From Gleimia hominis (GTDB lineage: Bacteria; Actinomycetota; Actinomycetes; Actinomycetales; Actinomycetaceae), in the NCBI RefSeq assembly GCF_002871945.2, contig NZ_CP126963.1:1364001-1428000 (forward strand): DNA of 64,000 nucleotides, given 5' to 3'. Positions 43,301 to 51,398 of the stretch are shown piece after piece; position 1 is the stretch's first letter; every line of letters starts with the position of its first letter. The position numbers were made by a program, and so were the translations under genes. Under the pieces are notes generated by a model. The model saw nothing but the letters and a program-made list of their open reading frames with translations, did no database searches and had not been told where the DNA came from.

Positions 43301-44185
43301 CAACTGTGGCTTGTCAGAGTAGGTTTGCCCCATCGCCATGACGTGGATATTCACACCTGCGCGGCGGAGCTTGTCAGCTTGCTGAATTGTGCTAAGTTTG
43401 CCGTCATTGTCAGAGGTATATTGACTCTGAAGGTTAATCCCTGGGCTGAAGATAACGATGTCCGTATATTTGGCGCGCGCATTGTCTTTAACTACCTGGC
43501 GCAGTGCGAAGTCGAGTTGCGAAGTGTTGCCGTTGGTAAGGCCTTTCCCCGTGCCGCCGGTGGCGTCGATCCTATCGAGCATACTCATGACTTTTTGGTA
43601 GCCCGCTTGTGTCTCAATAGAAGTAGAAGGGAGGTTCGGTGGGTTACCTATTGCGTAGGGGCGCGCAGGTGTTGTGGTGGAATCGGATGTGTAAACCCCA
43701 AGTGACATCGGGAGGCCACGTAGGCGCGCAATGATTTGCTTAATCGTTGCCACCTGGTCGCGGTTCGGCCTACATCCCGTTGGGCTCGTGTTCAAGAACG
43801 CGCTTGGGCACGTGCCAGACAGCTTCGGTAGGTACCCACCCAAAGTTTCCCAAGTGTACATACCGTGGAAGTCAAAGATGAGGGCAACGCGGTTGTTTTT
43901 TAGCTCCACATCGTGGGTACTATCATCTGGCCGGGTGTAGTCCGTTGGCCACGGGTCATCTTTACTTCCCACCACCGGTTGCGTATTGGTTTTACGCGGA
44001 GGAATGCGGTCGTGGTCCGGATTCTGGCTCCCATCCGCTGCGAATGCCGAATCGATAAAACCTTGAGCAAATAGTGGTAACACCAGTGCACACACACTCA
44101 ATAAAGAGATAAGGCGCAGCAAACCGGATCGTTTACCACCGATTCGACGCAACAAGATGAACCACCTCAGACCACACTTAACCAC
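37397..44185 (-). CDS. Giant pilus tip adhesin (SpaC-like), 2262 aa, VWA plus repeats, MPFTG-anchored
   Basis: Likely the adhesive tip of the pilus. A signal peptide spans about residues 1-50 (a GTG at 44185 is the longest start; a TTG about 30 bp downstream has a better ribosome site). A von Willebrand A-like domain lies at about 98-290, but its metal site is degenerate: DFHGM replaces DxSxS and SPG replaces the usual DG. The next 1700 residues contain many repeated beta-domains with paired Cys and Thr/Val-rich strands, resembling DUF5979-type repeats (GDLQITKVVDGDAQ and similar). A CnaB-like domain precedes the sorting signal MPFTGGFLPWVIAAG and RRRKELE. Confidence 0.88.
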   Translation of the reverse strand: MVKCGLRWFILLRRIGGKRSGLLRLISLLSVCALVLPLFAQGFIDSAFAADGSQNPDHDRIPPRKTNTQPVVGSKDDPWPTDYTRPDDSTHDVELKNNRVALIFDFHGMYTWETLGGYLPKLSGTCPSAFLNTSPTGCRPNRDQVATIKQIIARLRGLPMSLGVYTSDSTTTPARPYAIGNPPNLPSTSIETQAGYQKVMSMLDRIDATGGTGKGLTNGNTSQLDFALRQVVKDNARAKYTDIVIFSPGINLQSQYTSDNDGKLSTIQQADKLRRAGVNIHVMAMGQTYSDKPQLCRIALGPNAENEVDTCAKLMGREDLKNINDRTYVKIYGSQNERRDSIASVYHDWKDFSNAFSNMFLSPPDKSPNDVRNGLFADAVTELLDRSRVLSITNDMVDENFRYVRPNVGVQTKITFNQAGVSVNETKTSGTDGISESDINNRQVTEMRPQAQADKVLTRFNGHNARCFGYVNSKYWETEKSENFYPDNINDAKGNPIGAKLTARQQTAYTHIKCNFYYRDTQPTEITKFVQVNPPIQIANEVKNMTINYEWSCVDPLGVDTKKIIAQGDANRLVESAVTTWEGDIPIGNYRESQGQTAPQDPMKLPVGAKCTIKETARYSNKVKQEIIQRAINHTQSWKPDGNNTKFENTTPADSYGGSIADGLTTSTTATVLYQFTDVNDPLDEDVATTFQSNSSLSGKQVTIDVSMGYAGMNLLPSGQVAPKQIPMYYECRYMADKDKPPELDISSTAPGNPFFVGRGVVMVNTDGTPTKLPSKDGEAWPVGTNCVFTPDIPQEQGYGQYHDQMWTPEGFKFDNKWEADMCLNTTGEQGVKYASCNSNFFWASSEGAKHIHLQQVLKRGEGDLQITKVVDGDAQSTLIGQAFEMNLQCVDENGKSLPIDDGKFDGKINLRPGGHEIIKNVPTHARCTLTQDQQGWESTLKNVDINPTPSQEFTLTSATDTKEVTSTTTANYKRGTLTLSHKTLLEDGTGVSAAEAQGVQKTSTITCTDPNGEQSTVTREYTGDGPQNLDGDYPAGTVCDISTKVTGDLPENTQVSTNSPRIQIAPGGNTVNVTSTFRPTTAGEVAIQVTRTTPAGLEPGLVKLLPTSMNLKVTCGDVIQTAAVKSGDTAIFADDTALLSNSQCTAQLTGADGKTLVPAPFKATLNVSDEGATAQSEDVNARTFTFTSPAEDATKKLDATIAYEIPEAPVSLQANSSLSVDKSELGEDADAALANWKDAFFAGPYASAKLIPSAVCTFGEGENKVERRFNAQVSRIGEGSRASRDLPVGWDCTLTLDNKRMTRIPGSDFKGGALTLDGTSVDVAENDGTTTMSFTVTEDPQELDLALNYQMQTASFNLKKKVGGDGVAVISKYRPFKVSYTCSLNGQPIDVPAPWKIDTSGARPTAIAQRGAFAATQSVMTYRFQQGEWAQVKGLPAGAECSVQEHADISSKDGGVAEDAASWASRWEVMNDFRGRTDLKNSCARAGDRECRPGGEQINYGVYVTLPVDQPAKPSNGEETEKENPAQPKELSENFFGTVVAWNTYTYMKSKVELDLKTSGNGTALSDGTEYTYTLYCKPVQLEIPDDLPADEKKEFEEINEANAAAILREPITLRDTDKDRNGKYKIEVPANYRCILTQQAFNEGDAKVVTSIDTGNADVTKLDADKPFEEQDAWKKLFSLTRDYLKDPDLQLATNPAENAAWVFQIDPKRVEENKNLIKLNVDVNYDRPQAGEITLKHHLDTNILAGNTIEDGAINIGNKLDIGSFNVKYRCEDLYATDSNSKPLVYQGEAELAKDGTAKVPESADLPAGVKCEFDFRDKGKSPIADYPSIGAYGFVSVDNRVDGKSDAKDYPPVVEDKNIVMTVSDVKPVPGDGTEANGTTVTFTTAYLLGARSVRWGLYPQGDRAKDIFGENAQDGSAAVPWDYTCEASALPEDLFKTLGYEQVDGRWVKSGTQSVKPGGTGEIAVPFGSKCAVKRGDVPDAVQSELKKQGLADAWSVLYPTQNEVASTVNNKDPKFESTERPALDLKNGFVLDTEDKAFAAVLVTVYKDKGEIHVQRVIATDGDADRPFRDSDATGGEKVADGAQVFKIYPAIMGGDAPVANREAGSTLESSSSRPDRDNPVPVEWITNDAGEWRFKADVKPGQSYFLEEVRAGAGELMPQLWRFDVVAVNEPNTDAGSFGEDYVVKLAEYTEHAGLVKVQNPTSDGQVDVPTISVATLKSGAMPFTGGFLPWVIAAGLGLLAASGYVVYRRRKELE

Positions 44186-44408
44186 CGTTACTGTTAGACA
44201 GTACTTCTAATGGAAAAATAATTCGACTGTTATTTCGTATCATGGACTTACCGTTGAACCATGAATAAATGCAGGTAACGCCTACAATTTTAATAAAATG
44301 TTAATCTAATTATTTTTTACGTGCTTGCGTATTTAATGATTGGCAATGCCTATTATGGGACCTTAGTCCTAGCGCGTGGCCGTAATTGGGTTGGGAAAAG
44401 AACCGGTT
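44186..44408. other. AT-rich promoter region of the pilus locus
   Basis: This 223-bp segment is clearly more AT-rich than its surroundings (for example TTAATCTAATTATTTTTTACG) and lies before the tip-adhesin gene. It should contain the pilus promoter, but several weak candidates compete and none is convincing. TGTTAGACAGTACTTCTAATGG near 44192 (given in part) could contain an operator. Confidence 0.4.
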
Positions 44409-45902
44409 TTACGCCCCGCACACGGTGCCACCCCCACGTAGCTCAACGCGGCCCTCAAACGCAATGTTGCCAGTGAATGTCCACGGCCCCTCAACAGTGA
44501 ACGACTCGCACCCTGCCAGAGACGGCAAGGTTTGGAAGCGGGCCTCAAAATCTTGAATGAACTTGTAGTACTTAGAATCCAAAGACACCACTGGGGCGGC
44601 GTCGGTACGCAACACGAGCCGAGCCTCATCGGTGTATTCGTACGCGTCCGAACGCACAGTCAACAAATCATTCGTGGTCTTAACCGGTAAGAAGCGGCCG
44701 CGGGGCACGCAAATCGGGGTGGCGTGAGCGAACTTCTCAACAATCGCCCCCATCGCGCACTCCATCTGAATCACGCGCGGCGACGAACCATCTGTCGGAT
44801 CCACATTCTTCTCGTTGCGGATCAGCGGCAGATCCACCACGCCCTCGGTTTCACGTAGCAAATCGCGCAGTGACTCGATGTTGAACCACAAGTTATTCGT
44901 GTGAAAGAACGGGTGGCGATGCAGGTCCGTAAAGTGATGCATGTCCTCCTGCGGGGTCTGCGCTGTATCACGTAAAATCACGCGGCGATCGCTGTTGCGA
45001 CGCGCCAAATGCCCACCCTTCAAATCGGCAAGCGTGCGCTCGCACACCTCCGGGGCGTAGTCCGCGCCCGAAGCCGCAAACCACCCAGCAATCGACGCCG
45101 ACGGGTACGCCCCCAGATTGTCCGAGTTCGACGTGTTTAAATACCGGTACCCAGCATCCAACAACTGGGTGAGCACGTCCCCGTCATACAGCGTCGTGTA
45201 AATATCCCCGTGGCCGGGCGGGCACCATTCCAACTCCGGGTTCTTATCCCAACTCACTGGCTCGAGTGAATCCACCAGGATTTTCGGCTCCCGGTTCTGC
45301 AACACGTCAAGCGGCAGGTCGGTGCGCAATTTCGAATCTAACGCGTTCAGCGTGTCGGCCCGGGTGCGGAACGAGTTCATGAACAACAAAGGCACATCCA
45401 CCCCAGTGCGTTCGCGCACCTGAAGAATCTGACGGGTCATGATGTCTAAAAACGACTCGCCGTTGCGCACCGGCAGCAGGGACTTCGCCTTATCTAACCC
45501 CATCGACGTACCCAACCCACCGTTGAGCTTCAAAAACACTGTGCGGCCCAGTGCCTCACGCGCATCATCGGGATCCACCTGCGTGTTCTCAATCCGCTCC
45601 ACGTCCGTGATTGGCGTTATTGTAGACTCCGGGATCAGCCCCGTAGCCCCTGCCGCAACCTGATGGAAATAGCGTTCAAACACGCGCATTGCCGTGCGCG
45701 ACGCCCCATCTGCACGCAGCTTTTTCAAGTTCAGTTCCAGCGCCTTCGCCTGCTCAGCGTTTAGCTGCTCACCCAATTGCGCGTCAGCTTGGTTGCGCGG
45801 CTGCGCTTCAGTATCCGAATGCGCGCGCGTTTCGTTATGCAGTTGAGTATAAGCCTGGCTTCTTAGTTGAGTGTTGGTTTGGTGATTGTCCGTGTGTGCC
45901 AT
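44409..45902 (-). CDS. UTP--hexose-1-phosphate uridylyltransferase (eukaryotic-type UDPGP family)
   Basis: Makes UDP-glucose (and perhaps UDP-galactose) from UTP and the sugar 1-phosphate. The 497-residue protein is of the UDPGP type seen in eukaryotes and bifidobacteria, not the usual GalU. The nucleotide motif is LNGGLGTSMGLDKAKS; the sugar site has NSDNLGAYP, FFHTNNLWFNI and GRFLPVKTTNDLL. A Gln/Asn/His-rich extension of about 40 residues precedes the domain. The ATG at 45902 has GAGGGAGAG upstream. It follows galK by about 30 bp, so it belongs to galactose use, possibly replacing GalT. Confidence 0.9.
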   Translation of the reverse strand: MAHTDNHQTNTQLRSQAYTQLHNETRAHSDTEAQPRNQADAQLGEQLNAEQAKALELNLKKLRADGASRTAMRVFERYFHQVAAGATGLIPESTITPITDVERIENTQVDPDDAREALGRTVFLKLNGGLGTSMGLDKAKSLLPVRNGESFLDIMTRQILQVRERTGVDVPLLFMNSFRTRADTLNALDSKLRTDLPLDVLQNREPKILVDSLEPVSWDKNPELEWCPPGHGDIYTTLYDGDVLTQLLDAGYRYLNTSNSDNLGAYPSASIAGWFAASGADYAPEVCERTLADLKGGHLARRNSDRRVILRDTAQTPQEDMHHFTDLHRHPFFHTNNLWFNIESLRDLLRETEGVVDLPLIRNEKNVDPTDGSSPRVIQMECAMGAIVEKFAHATPICVPRGRFLPVKTTNDLLTVRSDAYEYTDEARLVLRTDAAPVVSLDSKYYKFIQDFEARFQTLPSLAGCESFTVEGPWTFTGNIAFEGRVELRGGGTVCGA

Positions 45903-45932
45903 TTGCGTCTCTCCCTCGTTCAAATCCAAATT

Positions 45933-47126
45933 CTACGCGTGAGTAAAAATCCGCGCTCCCGCACCCGCGTATGCTTCTAAAAACTGCGGCTCGGCATACC
46001 CTCTTCGCACACTTTCTTCTTGCACGTGCGCGGCAATCTGCTCACTATTTTCTTGAGGAACCAGGGCAATCGCAGACCCACCGAACCCACCACCGGTCAT
46101 CCTGGCCGCGAGCGCACCCGCTTGCACAGCGGATTCAACCACGCAGTCCAGCTCCACGCAAGAAACCTCATAGTCATCGCGCAAAGATTCGTGGGAGGCC
46201 GCAAAAAGCTCCCCCACCTGCGCGTAATCTTGGTTCGCCAAGGCCTCAACAGTGGCTTCCACCCTATGGTTCTCCGTTATTACATGCCGAACCCTGGGCT
46301 GCAGTTCTTCTGGTAGCCGCTGGAGGTCTTCAAGTTTCGCCTGCCGCAATGAACGTAGCCCCAGCAGGTCGCGGGCCTGTTCACACTGGGCGCGGCGCTG
46401 CCCATACTGCCCATCAGTTAAGGAATGCGACGCCCGCGTGTCCATCACCAACAGTTCCAGCCCGTGCGCGCGGAAATCTGCTTCCACCAGCTCGTGGGTA
46501 CCCGCGTGGAAATCAATCTTCAACGCCTGCCCCGCCTGCGTGAACACGGACGCCGTCTGATCTAACCCACCAGTGGGTGCGCCCGCCACCTCATTTTCCG
46601 CGCGAATACAGGCATTCACAATGCGGGTGCGCGCCTCCTCATTAATATAATCTTTCCTAACTGAACTGGGATCAGCAGTAGGCGGAACTTCCATCGCGAT
46701 AGCCATCGCGCATTCGATCGCAGCTGAAGACGACAACCCGGCTCCAAGTGGAACACAAGACGCGACCGCAGCGTCAAAACCCCGGGTAACCCCCAGTGCC
46801 CACGCCGGGCCACCCGCATAGTTAACCCAAGAAGATTCCATTCCGGGTTTAATGTCACTAATGCGGCCTTCCCACAGGCTCGCGCCCTTAGAAACTAAAC
46901 GGACCACATCGTCGTCCCGCCATTGGAACGCCACAAACGTCGCGTGCGGAAGTGCTATCGGTAGGCACAAGCCGTCATTGTAATCCGTGTGCTCACCAAT
47001 GAGGTTCACCCGGCCCGGCGCGATCCCCACCACCCCACTAAAAGGGGTGAAAGTCTGTTCAAACAGTTCGGTTGCCTGCCGCGCCCCCTGCGGATCGCTC
47101 CAGTGCGGAATGAAAGTTACGGACAC
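45933..47126 (-). CDS. galK: Galactokinase
   Basis: Phosphorylates galactose to galactose 1-phosphate. The 397-residue sequence shows the GHMP-kinase signatures: GRVNLIGEHTDYNDG (galactose and Mg2+ site), PLGAGLSSSAAIE (phosphate loop) and TGGGFGGSAIAL near the C-terminus. The GTG start has GGAGG upstream. It lies between the alpha-galactosidase gene and the uridylyltransferase gene on the same strand. No galT, galE or galM is visible in the window. Confidence 0.97.
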   Translation of the reverse strand: MSVTFIPHWSDPQGARQATELFEQTFTPFSGVVGIAPGRVNLIGEHTDYNDGLCLPIALPHATFVAFQWRDDDVVRLVSKGASLWEGRISDIKPGMESSWVNYAGGPAWALGVTRGFDAAVASCVPLGAGLSSSAAIECAMAIAMEVPPTADPSSVRKDYINEEARTRIVNACIRAENEVAGAPTGGLDQTASVFTQAGQALKIDFHAGTHELVEADFRAHGLELLVMDTRASHSLTDGQYGQRRAQCEQARDLLGLRSLRQAKLEDLQRLPEELQPRVRHVITENHRVEATVEALANQDYAQVGELFAASHESLRDDYEVSCVELDCVVESAVQAGALAARMTGGGFGGSAIALVPQENSEQIAAHVQEESVRRGYAEPQFLEAYAGAGARIFTHA

Positions 47127-47366
47127 GATCTGCCTCCACGTTCCTCTCTTACAACTCCACCAACGCGACAGCTAACAGACCGCACCCACATTTCCACTAG
47201 CCACAAACTGGCCTACATGGTTGCAGCCGGTAACTAACTGCCACCATAAATCTTTTCACATTCCACAAGTCAAAGGCAGGACTTTAACGGCGTGCGAACG
47301 TAGCCCAGTCATTACAAAGCCGCTACCGTTCCACCAAGCGCAGTCCCTATTGCGTCAAAACGGCTC

Positions 47367-48923
47367 TCACTTCACCAAGAGCCGGTCTGAGATGCGTGAG
47401 GTTGGGTTCAAGTACTCGTCAAAGTTCACTTCTTGCCCGTCAACACGGTAGGTGTAGCGGCTTACCTGTTCAACGTGCGGATGATTGTTGAACTCCTTAA
47501 TCCAACGCTGCACGAGCGCGGCTTCCTCCTCGCTGAGCCACTCCCGCGGGTCTGAACACTGCGCAAATCCACACACCAACCCCGCTTGCGCGGTTAAAGC
47601 ATTTACCTCAGGCGACAACAATGAACCCCGCGTACGAAAATACGCCACGTCCGGGTCGCAATCCGCCAACGTTTTCAACCAGGTGCGCGAAAGCGAATTG
47701 CGAAGCGCATTCACCACCGCCGGGCCCGACGGATCCCGCTTGCGTTCCGTATTATCCCAATACGGCGCCGTATCCGGCCCCACCCGCATACCATCCAACA
47801 CACCCAGCGACGCATTCACTACCGCACCGGAACCGAGCAAGTACACGTCGTTCCCGACCGCTTCACGCATCGTCTCTAAGCCCGCGCGGTAGGCAACCTC
47901 CCGGTCCATACCATGCTGCCGCTGCGCCTGCACTGCTGCTGCGTACAAAAAGTCGAGTTTGAACATGTCGAAACCCCACCCCGCGATTTCACTCATGGTT
48001 TCCGCCAACCAGTCGTGTGCCTGCGGTTTCGAAAAGTCCAGCGCGTAGTATTCTTGCCCCCAGTTAAACCCGGAGGGGGTAAGCGAGCCATCTTCGTTAT
48101 GCAAAAACAGTTCCGGATAAGCCTCTACCGTGGGGGTGCCCGGCAGAGCAATAAACGGTGACACCCACAGCCCCGCCTTTAAACCCGCCTGGTGAATATC
48201 GTCCACCACAGGTTTCATGCCACGCGGGAACTTCTGGTTCGCCCGCCAGTCCCCCACTTTGCGTTCCCAGCCGTCGTCAATTTGTACCACGCCGTAGCCC
48301 AGTTTTTTCGCTGCAGGAATCTCACTGGTGATGATCTGTTCGGAAACCTCTTCAAACCACGAGTACCACGAAGACCACACCGCACCGAGCACATCCACTG
48401 CTTGCTCGCGTTCTGGTAGTTGGCGGTATTGCGCAAGGGCTTTTGCATAGCGGGCGAACACTTCCTGCTCCGCCCCCGTGGTTACGAACCAGGCGCCACC
48501 ATTCGCGTGCGCGCTACCTGCATCTATACACGTTGCTTCGATCGTATTTGGCGTAAGCGTCAGCACCGGGGTGGAACCGCTTAGCGCCCCAACTAGCAGC
48601 ACTTCCCCCTGCTCGGAAACAACCGCGGTCACCATCGAGGAGCAGTGCTTAGTAGTTGAATCGTTCACCACATCTTCTGCAGTTAAACTACGCAGCGGGT
48701 TATCCCAGATCCGCCACGGATCCCGCTCGAGCGACCACCAGCGCGTGGGCGTCCAAGAGTTCCACCCGTGCCGGTAATACTCAAGCGCACCCCAGTTGTG
48801 GGTGACCTTCACGTGGGTTCCCTTAATTAGGTGCCCGCTATTTAAATCCCCGCCGGCAGTTTCTTGCCCGCCCGGTGCGGGGGCGTCCACGTGGATCGTT
48901 CCTGCTGGTGACGTGATTCTCAT
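47367..48923 (-). CDS. Alpha-galactosidase (GH36, clan GH-D)
   Basis: Releases galactose from alpha-galactosides such as melibiose or raffinose. The 518-residue protein has the clan GH-D barrel: GVVQIDDGWERKVGDW, then FKLDFLYAAAV holding the nucleophile Asp, and GMRVGPDTAPYW holding the acid/base Asp. It is shorter than the 720-residue GH36 enzymes. No signal peptide is present, so it acts on imported sugar. The ATG at 48923 (MRITSPAG) with AAGGATG upstream is chosen; the frame extends upstream to 49025 without a ribosome site. Confidence 0.92.
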   Translation of the reverse strand: MRITSPAGTIHVDAPAPGGQETAGGDLNSGHLIKGTHVKVTHNWGALEYYRHGWNSWTPTRWWSLERDPWRIWDNPLRSLTAEDVVNDSTTKHCSSMVTAVVSEQGEVLLVGALSGSTPVLTLTPNTIEATCIDAGSAHANGGAWFVTTGAEQEVFARYAKALAQYRQLPEREQAVDVLGAVWSSWYSWFEEVSEQIITSEIPAAKKLGYGVVQIDDGWERKVGDWRANQKFPRGMKPVVDDIHQAGLKAGLWVSPFIALPGTPTVEAYPELFLHNEDGSLTPSGFNWGQEYYALDFSKPQAHDWLAETMSEIAGWGFDMFKLDFLYAAAVQAQRQHGMDREVAYRAGLETMREAVGNDVYLLGSGAVVNASLGVLDGMRVGPDTAPYWDNTERKRDPSGPAVVNALRNSLSRTWLKTLADCDPDVAYFRTRGSLLSPEVNALTAQAGLVCGFAQCSDPREWLSEEEAALVQRWIKEFNNHPHVEQVSRYTYRVDGQEVNFDEYLNPTSRISDRLLVK

Positions 48924-49051
48924 GGGGTTTTCATCCTTACATTTTTTGAGGGGGTGGGCAGTCGCTTGGCCGTAAAGTGAAGCTTTCTGAGGGAGTGGAT
49001 GGCAGCTTGTCGGTGCGGTAAACACCTGCGGTTAACGCGTGTGAGGTTAAC

Positions 49052-49100
49052 GGTGGGGTGCACATAGGAGGTGTTCACGAGTAATGCCGCGCACCCCACC
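49052..49100. other. Inverted repeat between the alpha-galactosidase and binding-protein genes
   Basis: GGTGGGGTGC (49052-49061) and GCACCCCACC (49091-49100) form a perfect 10-bp stem with a 29-nt loop. It has no T-run on the minus strand. It could reduce read-through so that the importer genes upstream are expressed above the enzyme genes. Confidence 0.45.
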
Positions 49101-49106
49101 GGGCTT

Positions 49107-50474
49107 TTACTTCGACAGGATACTGTTCACCTTCTCATTCAACTTAGGTAGAGCGTCCTGCGGGGTAACCGACAAGTTTTCGATCTCATCAAACGTTACC
49201 TGCCCCTCACTGGAAATCTCATTACCATTATTGGTAATCGGGTAGTAAGCCAGCTTCTGCGGGTCCTGCGCAATATCTATGTACGCCGAAACATCGTGGC
49301 CAGCATCCTTGTGTGCCTGCGCAGCTTTCTCCGAATACTCCTTCAGCGATGGGAACACGATCGCATCTTTGGCAACAATCGCCTGACACTTGTCGGAAGT
49401 AAGGAACTTAACCCACTTCCACGCATTCTCCGGGTTCTTCGCCTGCTTCGTAATCGACGGAGCTAAACCGTTAATAATCGTCTTCTGCCCCACCGGCCCA
49501 GTTGGTAGCGGAGCGAACGCAAACTCGTTCTTCTCTGAAGACGTCCACAAGTTAATCCGCCACGACCCATCCGGTACGAGCGCGGCCTTCCCCTGCTCCA
49601 TCATCGGTTCCAAACCAAGTGGCCCAGCGACCTCCAGGGGCGTAACAAAACCGGCTTTAATCTGGTCTTGCCACCAGCTAATCGACTCTATTAGCTTCGG
49701 GTCACTCATCTTGTACTCGGTGCCAAACGGGTTCTTATCCAAATATTCAAACCCGTTAGATAATGCCAGCCAAGACCACTGACCCTGGCCCACAATGCCG
49801 CCACCTTGTTCTAAGCCCCAGCCGTAGACCTCAACATTATCTTTATCGAAACCGGGTTCGTCCCCGCGCTTACCGTTCTTATCCACCGTTAGGTGCGCGA
49901 TGAGTTTACCGAACGTACCCCCATCTTTGGGATTCCAAGTGAGCTTGTTCAGATCCTGAGCTTTGTAACCCGCATCTTCCACGAGTTTTGTATTGTAAAC
50001 GAACGCTATCGTATCCCAATCTTGTGGAATACCGTAACGCGCCCCATCCTTTTCCCACAGTTTAGTTAGTTCACCGGTGTACTTAGAAAAATCGATCTCA
50101 TCATCTTTGATGAACTGGTTCAGGTCAATAATCTGCTTCTTCCCCACCAGTTCGGGGTAGTACTGGACGTGGTTTGTAATCACATCCGGGGCGGTACCAG
50201 AAACCAGGTCGGTCGTCAGGTTCTTCCAGTAATCGTCCCACCCCTGCTGTTCGATTTTGACCTTGAGGCCACTGTCTTTCTCGAACGCATCCGCGCACTT
50301 CTGATACGTGGCTTGCTGGCCCGGGTCCCACAGGCGGTACGTGATTTCTTTACTATCACTCGCCTTAGTATCCTTTGCTTTTTCGCCCGACACAGAGGTA
50401 CCACCAGAGCATCCTGCTAAAAGCAGGCACGTGGCCGCCGCCATGGCTGCTAGTTTGCTTATCTTATTCTTCAT
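49107..50474 (-). CDS. Sugar-binding lipoprotein of the galactoside ABC importer
   Basis: A 455-residue extracellular solute-binding protein with lipobox LAGC and lipidated Cys22. The mature region has the CUT1 pattern: ITYRLWDPGQQATYQKCADA near the N-terminus, YGIPQDWDTIAFVYNTKL and GLEPMMEQGKAALVPDGSW later. The ATG at 50474 is the start. It lies downstream of both permease genes on the same strand and upstream of the GH36 gene, so alpha-galactosides are the likely ligands (inference from context). Confidence 0.93.
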   Translation of the reverse strand: MKNKISKLAAMAAATCLLLAGCSGGTSVSGEKAKDTKASDSKEITYRLWDPGQQATYQKCADAFEKDSGLKVKIEQQGWDDYWKNLTTDLVSGTAPDVITNHVQYYPELVGKKQIIDLNQFIKDDEIDFSKYTGELTKLWEKDGARYGIPQDWDTIAFVYNTKLVEDAGYKAQDLNKLTWNPKDGGTFGKLIAHLTVDKNGKRGDEPGFDKDNVEVYGWGLEQGGGIVGQGQWSWLALSNGFEYLDKNPFGTEYKMSDPKLIESISWWQDQIKAGFVTPLEVAGPLGLEPMMEQGKAALVPDGSWRINLWTSSEKNEFAFAPLPTGPVGQKTIINGLAPSITKQAKNPENAWKWVKFLTSDKCQAIVAKDAIVFPSLKEYSEKAAQAHKDAGHDVSAYIDIAQDPQKLAYYPITNNGNEISSEGQVTFDEIENLSVTPQDALPKLNEKVNSILSK

Positions 50475-50508
50475 GGTTGTTTCCCTTTCAAATTTTTCTA
50501 ACCAGCCG

Positions 50509-51396
50509 CTACTTCGCCGCTGTTAGCCCTAGAGAGTTCACTAAACGCTTCCCAAAAATCAGGAGCAGTAAGAACATGGGGATTATCTGCAGTGTTGCCG
50601 CTGCCATGAGACCCGCCCAGTCTGGTCTTGTTGAGGGGGAGGACTGCGCGAATACGGACAGCGCCACGTTCAGTAGCCGCACGTTCTCTGCCTTAGCGAT
50701 CAATTGCGGCCACATGTATTCGTTCCACCCGAAAACCGCTTGGATAATCGCCAGCGTGGTGATTGGCGCGGCGCACATGGGCACAATCATTTTGCGAAAA
50801 ATTGTCCACCGCGACGCCCCATCGATCATCGCCGCTTCCTCAACCTCACGCGGCAAAGAGAGCATGAACTGCCTCAAGAAAAAAATCCCGAACGGGCAAA
50901 TCAAAACGTATGGGGCGAGGAGGCCTTGGAAAGTGTTGATCCACGCCAACTGGTCCATGAGCACGAAGTTTGGCAGGGCAATGAAAATCGGGGGAATCAT
51001 GAGGGCGGTTAACAGGATTACGAAGATCGTGTCGCGGCCCCGAAAGTGCAGTCTAGACAGTGCGTACGCCGCCATGGTTGAAGTAGTTACTTGCGCGACC
51101 ACCAAGATAGCTACGAATATTAGTGAGTTACGCATGTACAACCAGAAGTTGATGGTGGCTGCGGTTCCGCCGGCGGCGACGCTTTCTTCAGGAGTCGTCA
51201 TGCCGAGCACACGTTTAAAATTAATCCACGTGGCATTTTCTGGAATCAACGAGTAGTTGCCCGAGAAAACCTCTGGGTTAGGCGTCATCGCTGTGCGCAC
51301 TGCCCACAGAAGGGGCAGAACCGTGACGACCATTAGGAGGATCAGTAGCCCCCAGCCAGCTAGTTTGCCTGAGCTTGTTTTTCGTTTTGCCGCCAT
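50509..51396 (-). CDS. Carbohydrate ABC permease (MalG/CUT1 type) of the galactoside importer
   Basis: A 295-residue permease with six transmembrane helices, the first at about 12-32, and the EAA loop EVEEAAMIDGASRWTIFRKM. It lies 34 bp upstream of the binding-protein gene and 2 bp downstream of its MalF-like partner. No ATPase is encoded here either; as in the beta-glucoside cluster, a shared multi-sugar ATPase is probable. Confidence 0.93.
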   Translation of the reverse strand: MAAKRKTSSGKLAGWGLLILLMVVTVLPLLWAVRTAMTPNPEVFSGNYSLIPENATWINFKRVLGMTTPEESVAAGGTAATINFWLYMRNSLIFVAILVVAQVTTSTMAAYALSRLHFRGRDTIFVILLTALMIPPIFIALPNFVLMDQLAWINTFQGLLAPYVLICPFGIFFLRQFMLSLPREVEEAAMIDGASRWTIFRKMIVPMCAAPITTLAIIQAVFGWNEYMWPQLIAKAENVRLLNVALSVFAQSSPSTRPDWAGLMAAATLQIIPMFLLLLIFGKRLVNSLGLTAAK

Positions 51397-51398
51397 AC

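Noticed and set aside
50375..51256. 293-residue plus-strand frame
   Set aside because: Antisense to the MalG-like permease and the start of the binding protein.
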